Assembly: GCF_033115175.1 (NCBI RefSeq)
Contig: NC_084828.1
Span: 94,427,388 to 94,491,387 of the forward strand
Origin: Lepus europaeus
Lineage: Eukaryota; Chordata; Mammalia; Lagomorpha; Leporidae
DNA length: 64,000 bases
Reading direction: 5' to 3'
The notes beneath the pieces were generated by a model. That model saw only the letters and a program-made list of their open reading frames with translations, ran no database searches and had not been told where the DNA came from. The stretch's first letter is position 1, and each line of letters begins with the position of its first letter. Below, one piece after another: positions 23,137 to 35,211 of the stretch. The position numbers and the translations under genes are program-made.

Positions 23137-26100
23137 GTAAAAATTTCAATTTTTGTCAAATGGTGATGTTAACCAGTAGATTGGTTAGAATGTGGTTTAT
23201 AACCCAGGGACTAAATATACTTTTGCGTGGGTTAATGGGATTCTATTATTATTCTTCATTTGTATAGTCCATTGCAGTTTATGAAACACTTTAGCTCATG
23301 CTATCATTTGAGCTTCAAAGCTCTCACAACACTGTGATAATCCATTTTATAGATGAAGACATTGGCGTGCAGTTATATTCAATTACTTCTCAAGGTCATA
23401 GAGCTGGCAATGTGTTTAGAATTCTTCTACAGCAATTTTCCCCTATTGATTTAATGTTATATTAATGGGTTTCTGTGATTATGAGAATATTTAATGACAA
23501 GTGGCTTCACCTAATCATCTTTTACCATAAGTTATGAAATAACTAAGAATTGCAATGTGTATCATTTGTATATCATTTATGACTTATGTGCACATTTAGA
23601 AAATTAAGGTTTGTCAGAAGACATGCTATTTTGTCTTATTTAAGAAAGCAGAAGCAAAAGTACTTAAATGCAAGCTTTCTAGAAAGAATTTTCAGTATGA
23701 TGTAGTCGGTGCACACACATCCTTGATAGTCACTGAGTGTATGGTTAGGAAAGAAATAAATCTGAATTTTATTACTGAATATTATTGAATTGACTGTATG
23801 ATAAGTTTGCTGCTAAATTTGTCTTTTAATTAATAACGGTTATAATTAATTAAGACAGTTATAAGGAGGAAGGCATCATTATGTGACCATTAATTTCCTT
23901 TCTTTATTTAGATTGATGACAAGGAGTTTGATATTCCTCAAGTTGATACACCGCCAACACTAGAAAGCATACTAAATGAGGTAAGTACATGTTAATGAAG
24001 ACTATCATTTTGTGGCACTGATTTTAATATTTTTTGGGCTATAGTGTATGTGTCTATGTGTGCTCTATCCATTATGGTAGCTACTAGTGTCAGTTTAAAG
24101 TTTAAATGAATTACAATTCAGGGGCCTGTGCTGTGGCACAGCAGGTTAATCCTCTGCCTGTGCTCTGCCTGTGGCGCCGGCATCCCATATGGGCACCGAT
24201 TCTAGTCCTGGCTGCTCCTCTTCCAATCCAGCTCTCTGCTATGGCCTGGGAAAGCAGTGGAAGATGGCTCAAGTCCTTGGGCCCTGCACCCATGTGGGAG
24301 ACCTGGAGGAAGCTCCTGGCTCCTGGTTCCTGGCTCTTGGCTCCTGGCTTCGGATCAGCGCAGCTCTGGCTGTTGCGGCCATTTGGGGAGTGAAGCAACA
24401 GAAGGAAGACCTTTCTCTCTCTCTCTCTCCCTCTCACTGTCTATAACTCTACCTCTAAAATAAATAAAATCTTAAAAAAAAATTACAATTCAATAAAAAT
24501 TCAATTCCCCAGCTGCACACGGCACATGTCAAGGCCTCAATGGCCACTTGTGGCTAGTAGTTAACTATAGTGGATGGCACAGATATAGAATATTCCCGTC
24601 TTTGCAGGAAGTTCTGTTGGACAGCGCCAGTCTAGACTGTGAGCTTCTCAAGGGCAGAAAGCATGCCTTGTTCATCTTTAGAGCTTCAGACTTTAGACTC
24701 TGTATGCCCAGCATAATGCCCAATACTTGATAGACTTCAGAAATAAATTTTATTTATTAAGTGCATTGGAATACTGAATTCATGTCACTTTTGAGGTCTG
24801 TTATGCGCTGATAATTATCATATCTACCAATGATATTCAAAAAGCTGATCCTGTGATGCTAAATAGCATCTTGCCACATTATATAGCAATAAACTTCATT
24901 AATCTACATGAAGAAAACAAAGTAGTTTATCTCAGGAATACCATCTCTGCTAAAAGTTTTCTAAAGTTTGAAATCATGTTACCCTTCTTTGAATTGGAAG
25001 TCAGAAGGCTTTATCAAGGAATTTTGTGGGAGTACATGATTGGTGAAAGGTGTATTTTTATGTACCTTACATCTATAGGCATCTCTTAAACTCAATCTTC
25101 TTGGTCCTTAAAAACTTGTGTAAGACCTTCCCTTGGAGATTTCAGCTTCTAATTTGAGGAAACTTTCTCTTATTTGTAAATGTATTTCAGATCTATAGTT
25201 TTGTCTTCTAGAAGATAAGGATGCAAAGGTTCCTCAACAGAAATGCCCACTGACACCAAAGCTGTTGGGCTCTGTCTTTGTTACTATTTTATCTATACTT
25301 TAAGGGTTGTAGGCAAAACTTTGTGGGATGCAAACTCCTGTCTCTGTGAGTCATATTTAAAATTTTTTTTGTATGGCTTTGATGTTTATTTTTTATGTCT
25401 GTTTGATGTTGCTGTTACTTTTAATGTGCTTTGGCTTAAAAAATGTTCTATATGATGTGTTAAGTCTTAAGCATTTTTAGATTTGACAAAGAAGACTTTG
25501 TCCATGAAAGAATATCCTGTTACAGTGAAATACCCTTTATTTATTACAATTACATTTCATTCTGTATTTGATATAGAGGAAATCTTCCATTTAGAAATAT
25601 TTTAGTCAACTTTGTTAATGTGATTTTAATCATCCTTATTTTAATTATCATTCTGCCTTTAAAATAATTTTTATACTTTACATATTAGTATATTTTATAT
25701 AATTTTGGCAAAGAAAATAATGCTGTTATAATGGGACTATAGTTTATGAAGGAAAGCTGACCTTGTAAAACTTTCTTATCTATGAGTAACAGTATGTGAG
25801 TCATTAGTGGTTTACTGAGAAGATAGTACTTTTATCATCCTCAATGGGAATGTGGGTGCCTAGTGTATTTGGGTCATGGTGTTAGATGTTGGGGTTATAA
25901 AGAGCTGTGTGTTCTTTGTCTTTGAGAGAGATACGAGACTGGAGGTAGCCAGCCTCTCACCTCCAGAAGGCTAGGTAGATAGGTAAGTGAAAGAAAAAGT
26001 AATTTAAGCTGTAGAAAGTTACAAAGATTATAACAAGGAGAGGAAGTAAAAAAGGAAAACTTTTTTTTAAGGCTTATTTATTTAGAAGTCAGAGTCACAG

Positions 26101-29100
26101 GGGCTGGCCTTGTGGTGCAGTGGATTAATGCCCTGGCCTGAAGCGCCGGCATCCCAAATGGCTGCTGGTTCAACACCCGGCTGCTCCACTTCTGATCCAG
26201 CTCCCTGCTATGGCCTGGGAAAGCAGAAGATGATGGCCCAAGTCCTTGGGCCCCTGCACCCGCATGGGAGACCTGGAAGAAGCTCCTGGCTCCTGGCTTT
26301 GGACTGGCCTAGCTCCAGCCATTGCAGCCGAGTGAACCATCGGATGGAAGACTTCTCTCTCTTTCTCTGCCTTTCTTCTCTCTGTGTAACTCTGACTTTC
26401 AAACAAATAAATAAATCTTTACACACATACACACAAAAAAGAGTTACAGACAGGAGAGACAGATTCTTCATCTGCTGGTTCAGTCCCCAAATGACCACAG
26501 TGCCAGGAGCCAGGAGCTTCTTCTGAGTCTCCCATGTGGGTGCAGGGGCCCAAGTATTTGGGCCATCTTCCACTGCCTTTCCCAGGCCATTAACAGGGAA
26601 CTGGATCAGAATTAGAACATCTAGGACTCAAACTGTCACCCATATGGGATGCTGATGTTGCAGGCAGTGGCTTTACCTGCTATGTCACAACGCTGGCACC
26701 AAGAAAATGATTTTTAAAATTTGATAAGAGTAGAAAGTGTAAATAGACCCTTGTTTCAGGATATGTGGATGCAAATGTTTCATAATGCTCATTAAGACCA
26801 GTCTGATGGGGCTGGCATTGTGGCATAGCAGGTTAAGCTGCCGCCTGAAACACTGACATCCCATGTGGGTGCTGATTTGAGTCCTGGCTGCTCCACTTCA
26901 GATCTAGCTCCTTGCTAATGCACCTAGGAAAGCAGCAGAAGATGGCCCAAGTGCTTGGGTCCCTGTACCTACATGGGAGACCTTGAAAAACTCCTGACTC
27001 CTAGCTCTGGCCCAACCCAACTCTGGCTGTTTTGGCCATTTGGGGAGTGAACCAGTGGATGGAAGATATCTGGCTTTCTCTGTTTCTTTCTCTGTCTGTA
27101 ACTTTGACTTTCAAAAAGTAAATAAATCTTTAAAAAAAAAAAAATTCAGCCTGAAGGGAGTGTGGGAAGAAATGGCTGGCTGGCAAGGTGACTGAGACAT
27201 GTTGGATCTCAGAATTTAGGGTGTGAAATAGATGTTACTAGGCCTTAACATCCTTTGGAAGTTTGCTGTCTCTGAAATTTTTAATTTTGAAATTCCATTC
27301 TCTAACTATGACTTTTCTCCCCAATCATTCATTTTATTAAACTTGTCCTTTTGGGGCCAGTGTTGTAGTGTAACAGGTAAAGCTTCTGCCTGTAATGCTT
27401 GCATCCCTTATGGGTGCTGATTTGTATCCTGGCTGCTCCATTTCCAATCCAGCTCCATGCTAATGGCCTGGGAAAGCAGCAGAAGATGGCCCAGGTGCTT
27501 GAGCCCCTGCCACTCATGTAGGAGACCTGGATGAAGCTCCTGGCTCCTGGCTTTTGCCTGGCCTTTGTGGTCATCTAGGGTGTGAACCAGCAGATGGAAT
27601 ATCTGTCTCTCTCTTTGGGTCTTTCTGTCTCTCTCTGCAACTCTGACTTTCAAATAAGTAAGTAAATCTTTGAAAACAACAACAACAAAACCCCTGTCTT
27701 TTTATCTTATTAAGATCATGTCTCAATCTTTCCTGGTCTCCTAGTTTCTGAGAGTGGTCCTGAGTTTATTTTAGTCTTGCGATTGGAGCCAGAAAATTCT
27801 TTTGGACTTTTTATTGACGTATAAATTACTTGCAGAAAGGTGCACAAATCTTAAGTATACTGCATGGCAAATTTTCACATGCTGCAAAACCTGTTCAACC
27901 AGAATCCAGATGAAGAAAGAAAACATTACTTAAGGTTCCTCTCATGCCCCTTTCTTACCCAGTTGCAGTGTAATTACTGTCCTAACTCGAACCATCATTG
28001 GTGAGTTTGCCTACTTTGAACTTTATATAGATGGAATTATACAGTGTGTGCCCTTGTGTATCTGACTTACTTCTCTCAATATTATATGTTTAGTTTTATT
28101 TGTGTTTTTGTTATTCATTGTTCATTCTTATTGCTGTAAAGAATTTTCTTAAAAAGATTTATTTATTTATTTGAAAGGCAGAGGCAGACAGAGAGAGAGA
28201 GAGAGAGAGGTCTTCCATCTGCTGGTTCACTCCCCAAATGGCCGTAATGGCTGGAGTTGCACTGACTCGAAGCCAGGGGCGTCTTCCAGGTCTCCCACGC
28301 AGGTACAGGGGCCCAATGACTTGGGCCATCTTTTGCCACTTTCCTAGGCTACAGCAGAGAGCTGGATTGGAAGTGGAGCTGCCGGGACTTGAACTGGCAC
28401 CTGTATGGAATGCCGGCACTGCAGGCGGTGGCTCTACCCGCTATGCCACAGTGCTGGCCCCAGCTGTATGGAATTCTTTATGAATATATCATTATTTATT
28501 CATTCTGCTGATAGGCATTTTTGTAGTTTCCAGTTTCTGGCTACTGTTAAGAGTGCTGCTGTGAATATTCTTATTTGTGTCTTTTGGTACACACACACAC
28601 ATGCATTTCTGTTGGGCATATACTTAGGAGTAGAATTGGTGGGTCATCATATGGAACAAGTTATATTCCCTTTTAGTAAATACTGCCTCAGTTTTCCAAG
28701 TAGTTATGTTGATATATAATTCCAGCAGCAATAGGAGAGTTCTGTTTACTGTATTACTGTCAACTTTTGAATTTTTCTGTCTTCTTCATTTTGGCCTCTC
28801 ATTCTCACAGGTGTGTAGTGATATCATATCATAGTTTTGATTTGAATTTACCTTAAGACTGCTGAGGTTGAGTACTTTGACATATATTTCAGCTATTTGG
28901 ATATTTTTCTTGGGAGTTGCATTTTCATATCTTTAGCCCTCTTAATTCTGTTAAGTTTTTTTTTGTTAAATGTGTTTTATAGGAGTTCTTTATATACACA
29001 AGTCCTTTATTAAATATATTTTTGCTGATATCCTCTTTTACTCTGTAAATAGTCTTTTCACTCTACTAATGGTTTCTGTTGATTCTGTTGAGCAGAAGTT

Positions 29101-32100
29101 CTTAAATATAGTTTAGCTTATTGTGTTTTTCCATTATGCTTAGTTTTTTGTGTGTCTTACTTAACAAAATTTTTCTAGTTTCAAATTCATGATGATATCA
29201 CATTTTTTCTTAAATCTTTATTGTATTGCCTTTCACTTTTAGATCTGTAATTCATCTGGAATTTCGTGTGTGTGTGTGAGTGTACGTGTGCTTGTGTGAA
29301 GCATGAGCCAGCAGCATTCACTGAAAGGAGTATGTTACCTGCATGCCGCCTTTGTTATAAATCAGGTGATTGTATGTTTGTGGTTCTGATTCTATTACTC
29401 TGTCCATAGGTGCCCCAATACCATAATCTAGTGGTTGAACCTTTGCACTAGCTCTCGATATCTGGTAGTTTCAGATCTTCTAGCATTGTTGTTTGTTTTT
29501 CAAGATTGCATTGCTTGCTCTTAATCTTCTGCTTTTCTATATGTTTTAGACTCAGTTTATCATTTACATACACACACACAAATCAGCTGAAATTTGATAG
29601 GGTTGTCTAGATTTTACACATAAGTTTGGGGAAAATTGGTATCTTTTAGTGTAGCATTAGTTTTAAAATCATTCTTGAGGGGACAGTGCTGTGGTGTAGT
29701 GGGTTAAGCCGCTGCCTTCAGCACCAGCATCCTATAGGGGTGCCAGTTTGATTCCTGGCTGCTTCACTTCTGATCCATCTCCCTGCAAATGTGCTTGGGA
29801 AAGCAGTGGAGGCTGGCCCAAGTGCTTGGGTCCTTCACCCACATGGGAGACCTGGAGGAAGCTGTTTCACTCCCCAAATGGCCACAACAGCCAGGGCTGT
29901 GCCAGTCTGAAGCCAGGAACCTGGAGCTTCCTGCAGGTCTCCCACATGGGTGCAGGGGCCCAAGCACTTGGACCATCTTCCATTGTCTTCCCAGGTGCAC
30001 CAGCAGGGAGCTGGATTGGAAGGGGAGCAGTTGGGTCTCGAATTAGCACCCATATAGGATGCCAGCATTGCAGGTGTCAGCCTTACCCACTATGCTGCAG
30101 CACCAGCCCAATTGTTCTAATCTTTTACAACTCTCAACATAATTTCTCCTTGCCAGTCCTCTCCCTGTTCTTAGTTGACTTACATCTTCAGAGATAACTG
30201 AGAAGTAGTTCTAAGTACAGACTCTTGGACCTCAAGAGAAACATTGATGCTGAAGACACACGTTTGAAATATTTAGCAATTTAGTACTTAAAGCCTTGAG
30301 TATGGATAGGGAAGTACATGAAATAGGAAGAGAGCTAAGAATATAATCCTGGGGAACAGCAGCAATTAAAATTGTGCTGAGGAGAAGCTAGAGAACATAA
30401 GGCCACATAAGGTGGAGGAGAACCAGGAAAGAGAGATGTGCTCGAAACCAGAGATCATTTCAAGAGGTAGACAGTGGTCAGCAGGGTTCAGTGATGTATA
30501 GGAGACAACATCATGCAAATTGAAAATAGGCCAGTGAATCTGGCTCATACTTTGGCAAGGGCTGAAGCTTGTAATGAATAGAGAAAGTAGATATGGTAAA
30601 TATAGATTACCTTCTCAAGAATACTGATTGGAAATTGTAAGGAAAAAGGGGTGCTCTAGGATCAGAACATTCTTTTTTAATGTCTGTCACTCAGAAACAG
30701 CTTGTGCAAAACCAAGTTCCTCATCCTGCTTCGTCTGCTATTTGCTTTCTTACCTGAATAGTATCACTTTTGGCCTAGTTAATCAAGCTAGAAACGGTGG
30801 AATCTTCTTTAACGTCTTCCTTACCTCCACTCCCCCCCACCCCCATTTAAATGGTTAACCAGGGGCTTTTGATGTTGTCTCAGGAATGTTTCTGTCATCA
30901 TTCCCTCTCTTGATTTCTTTTTTTTTTTTTTTTTTTTTTTTGACAGGCAGAGTGGATAGTGAGAGAGAGAGACAGAGAGAAAGGTCTTCCTTTGCCGTTG
31001 GTTCACCCTCCAATGGCCGCTGCGGCCGGCGCATCGCGCTGATCCGAAGCCAGGAGCCAGGTGCTTCCCCTGGTCTCCCATGCGGGTGCAGGGCCCAAGC
31101 ACTTGGGCCATCCTCCACTGCCTTCCCGGGCCATAGCAGAGAGCTGGCCTGGAAGAGGGGCAACCGGGATAGAATCCGGCACCCCAACTGGGACTAGAAC
31201 CCGGTGTGCCGGCGCCGCAAGGCGGAGGATTAGCCTGTTAAGCTACGGCGCCGGCCGCCTCTCTTGATTTCTTCTGCTGCATTCCTAGGCTGGAATTGCC
31301 TCTTTCCTGGACATAGCCCTCTCATTGGTTTTTCATAATCTTTCTGCCTCAGTCTCTTCCTCTGCCCTCATCTTTCCTTTACACTGTCTCATATGTCTTT
31401 TTTTTTTTTTTTAAAGATTTATTTATTTATTTGAAAGTCAGAGTTACACAGAGAGAGAAGGAGAGGCAGAGGGAGAGAGAGAGAGAGAGGTCTTCCTTCT
31501 GCTGGTACACTCCCCAAGTGGCTGCAATGGCCAGAGCTGTGCTGATCTGAAACCAGGAGCCAGGAGCTTCTTCCGGGTCTTCCCATGTGGGTGCAGGGGC
31601 CCAAGGACTTGGGCCATCTTCTGCTTTTCCAGGACATAGCCGAGAGCTGGATCGGAAGTGGAGCAGCCAGGTCTTGAACCAGTGTCCATATGGGATGCCT
31701 GCACTGCAGGCGGCAGTTTTACGGCACAGTGCCAGCCCGCCATATATTTTTCTTTCTTTCTTTTTTTTTTTTTTAAAGATTTATTTATTTTACTTGAAAG
31801 TCAGAGTTACACACAGAGAGAAGGAGAGGTAAAAAGAGAGAGAGAGAGAGAGACAGAGGTCTTCCATCCGCTGGTTCATTCCTCAGTTGGCCGCAACGAC
31901 CAGAGCTGCGCTGATTTGAAGCCAGGAGGCAGGAGCTTCTTCCAGGTCTCCCACGCGGGTGCAGGGGCCCAAGGGCCTGGGCCGTCTTTTACTGCCCTCC
32001 TAGGCCATAGCAGAGAGCTGGACAGGAAGTGGAGCAGCCAGCACTTAAACCAGTGCCCATATGGGATGCTGGCACTGCTTGTGGTGGCTTTACCCGCTAT

Positions 32101-35100
32101 GCCACAGCACCAGACCCCCCATATATCTTTCTTAAACATGATTTATATCATGTCCCTTCATTTTTAAAAAAGTTCAGGCACTCCCACTGCCTACTACATA
32201 TAGTATACTATTCCATTAAATGAGTGAGTCCTGTTATGTATTAAGCATCATACAGGGCACTAGGAATACAGGAGTGGACTAGGTTGACATGGGCCCTGCT
32301 GCCATTTAATGTAATGGAATATAAGGCCTTTCACAATTTGGATCCCAGCTTACCTTTCCAGGGTTATCTCCCGATTCTACTCATATGCTTCAGTCACTCT
32401 AGACAACTTTTCTCTGCGTACAGTCCATAGTATGAAATCACTGTGTTCACACATTTCCTACCCAGAATGCCTTTCATCTGCTTCCTTGTCTTGTTTCTCA
32501 CAAACTACTTGTAGAATCAGGTGATACTTGTTTACTTCTGATAAGCCAGTTGTTACCTAGTAAAGCATATATACAGGTTTGAGTTTTAAGAAATATTCTG
32601 TAACCAACAATAATCTGTATAACTGCTCTTATTTCTTCTTGAAACAAGTGGGAAATTTGGGAGGGAAATCTTTGAAGAGAGGAATACCTGTCTAGAGTTG
32701 AAATTTAATTCTGTACTTTGCATCTCTTGTCAGCAAGAAAGTACAGGATAGAGGTGAGAAGCAGAAATAAGCAATTGAGTTCTTTGGAGAAACCTATTAA
32801 TGCCTATCTGACTTGTCTCATAGAGTATTTAGAATTTGTTGATCTGTCTTCTTCCAATTTAGACTGATGATGAAGATGATTCTTTTGTTCTTGAGGATCC
32901 TACATTGTTAAACATCGATGCTATTGATTCTCACTCCTATGATACTTCATCTGTGGCAAGCTCAGATAGTGGTGACAGGACCAACTTAAAAAGGTAAGTA
33001 TTTTTGGGGTGGACTTTCAGGGTAGCTGTTATGATGCTGCTGGGACTCCTGTATCCCATATCGGAGTGCTTGGGTTTGTGTCCCACCTCTTCTCCCAATT
33101 CCGGCTTTCTGGTTATGCATACTCTGGGAGGCAACAAGTAATGGCTTAAGTACTTGGATACCTGATACCCGTGTGAAAGACTTGGGTTGAGTTCTGGATT
33201 CCAGATTTCAGCCTAGCTCAGCCCTAACTGTTTGAGGCATTTGGGGAGTGAACCAATATATGGAAGATACTGATTTTTTCTGTCTTCCAAATAAATACAT
33301 AAAATAAATAAATAAAAGTATTCATGTAAATCACAGTTGTGTTTGGTTGTGATATTTGATATTTAAAATGTGAATATCTCTTTAGTACAACATGATCTGT
33401 TGCAGTTTGCTTGCGAAGTAGAAGGTCTACTTGTATAGAAATAATGTGCTTAATAGATCCTAAAGATTTTGACACTGTTGAGGGAGAAGATGAAAAGATA
33501 GATGCCATGAATACAGTCTTCTGAACCCCTAATAAGAATCTGTCAGAATAGTCAGGGACTCCCAGAAGCAGTATAGCCTTGAGGGAGCAGAAATCAAACC
33601 TGGCATAGTGTGTGTGGTGCAAACATGGAGCTCGATTTACCTCAGCACCCTTTTGTTCCCTGCACTCCCTGCCCAAGGTCAGCTCCTGCATTCCTTCATT
33701 CTCTTGGAGTGGGTTCAGAGGAGAATCACAAAGATGATTAAAGATTTGGGAAAAAGACTTCTAACCCTAAATAACTTCACTTTTGGCTGCTTTTCGCCTT
33801 CCAAATTCTTGGAGAGAACATGAAAAGGAAAGAGAAATGGAGGAACCATAATATAAGCACTTTATTGAATTCATGTGTAACTTTAACATTGATAAAGTTA
33901 TCTGTGTATTGTTCCTCTTAAATTTTGCCTGTATCAGTGCTGTCTTCTTTAGGTTGTCATCTCTTGTGTGACAGGAGCCATTGCTAGTTATGTTAAGTTA
34001 CTCAATCCTGTGTCTTACAAATAGATAACTTAAATGTTTTTGATGATTTGGTCACCACTGGCCTAAAAGTTGTCTTGTAGCCTATGTGATGAAGTCAGAA
34101 TTTGTTTGTGTGGCATCGGTCTGGATCCTGCTTACCACTTTGACCTAACCTCTTGGTCCCCCAGTCCATGCCTTTTGTGTGTGCGCCTTTACATCTTCAG
34201 GCTCTGCTTGTACTTTTTGCCTGACAGACTTGCGGTCATCCATCAAGGCCTAATATGGAACCTTCTCTTTTCTATAGCTACTCCTGACATCCCCCAAATA
34301 AACAAGATCGAACACTTCTGCATTTGCATATATATAGTACTTGATTTGTATTTTTAGTCTGGCAACTGTCCTTTAACAGTTACTTATAAGTCCTTCTAGA
34401 CAGGCTCTGAGATCCTTGACAATGGGAATTATGACTTCCTTATTTTTGTATCCCCAGAGCATTTTTATAGTCTATGGAGTAGGTGTTCAATAATGCATAG
34501 TAAGGTTTAAAAATTATTTTTTGTATGATGATAAGTAAGTGAAAGGAAGCATTGGTAGGAGCAACAGAGGGAGTAGTGAGTAGGAGACTTGAGAAGATAG
34601 TTGAGAAATGAGGGAGGTCATGGACAGCAAGTGGACAGGAGTAGGAAGGCAGGTGGAGGTAATGCAAACATGTAGGGAGGAGGAGTGTTCTGTAGGCAAC
34701 CTTCCAGAGAGCAGCAGAACCTATAGCTGTATTACTTAAGTTAGGCAAGGAATAGTGTGCATCAGTGAAAAAGGAGTGGTGATTTTACTCATTTTCCCAC
34801 TTGTGCTTCTATAAGGTTTAAGTTGGGTTTAGTGCAGCATCTTAGTATGGGAGTCTTAGCTTCTTTATACCCATTTTAAAACACAGCCAACTAGGCCGGT
34901 GCCGTGGCTTAATAGGCTAATCCTCCGCCTTGCGGCGCCGGCACACCGGGTTCTAGTCCCAGTTGGGGTGCCGGATTCTATCCCGGTTGCCCCTCTTCCA
35001 GGCCAGCTCTCTGCTATGGCCCGGGAAGGCAGTGGAGGATGGCCCAAGTGCTTGGGCCCTGCACCCGCATGGGAGACCAGGAGAAGCACCTGGCTCCTGG

Positions 35101-35165
35101 CTTCGGATCAGCGCAATGAGCCGGCCGCAGCGGCCATTGGAGGGTGAACCAACGGCGAAGGAAGA

Positions 35166-35211
<46 letters not shown>

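Noticed and set aside
29800..30110. Repeated units that could suggest a CRISPR array or gene-family cluster
   Set aside because: Spacing is irregular, orientation mixed and all units are SINEs in a vertebrate genome.
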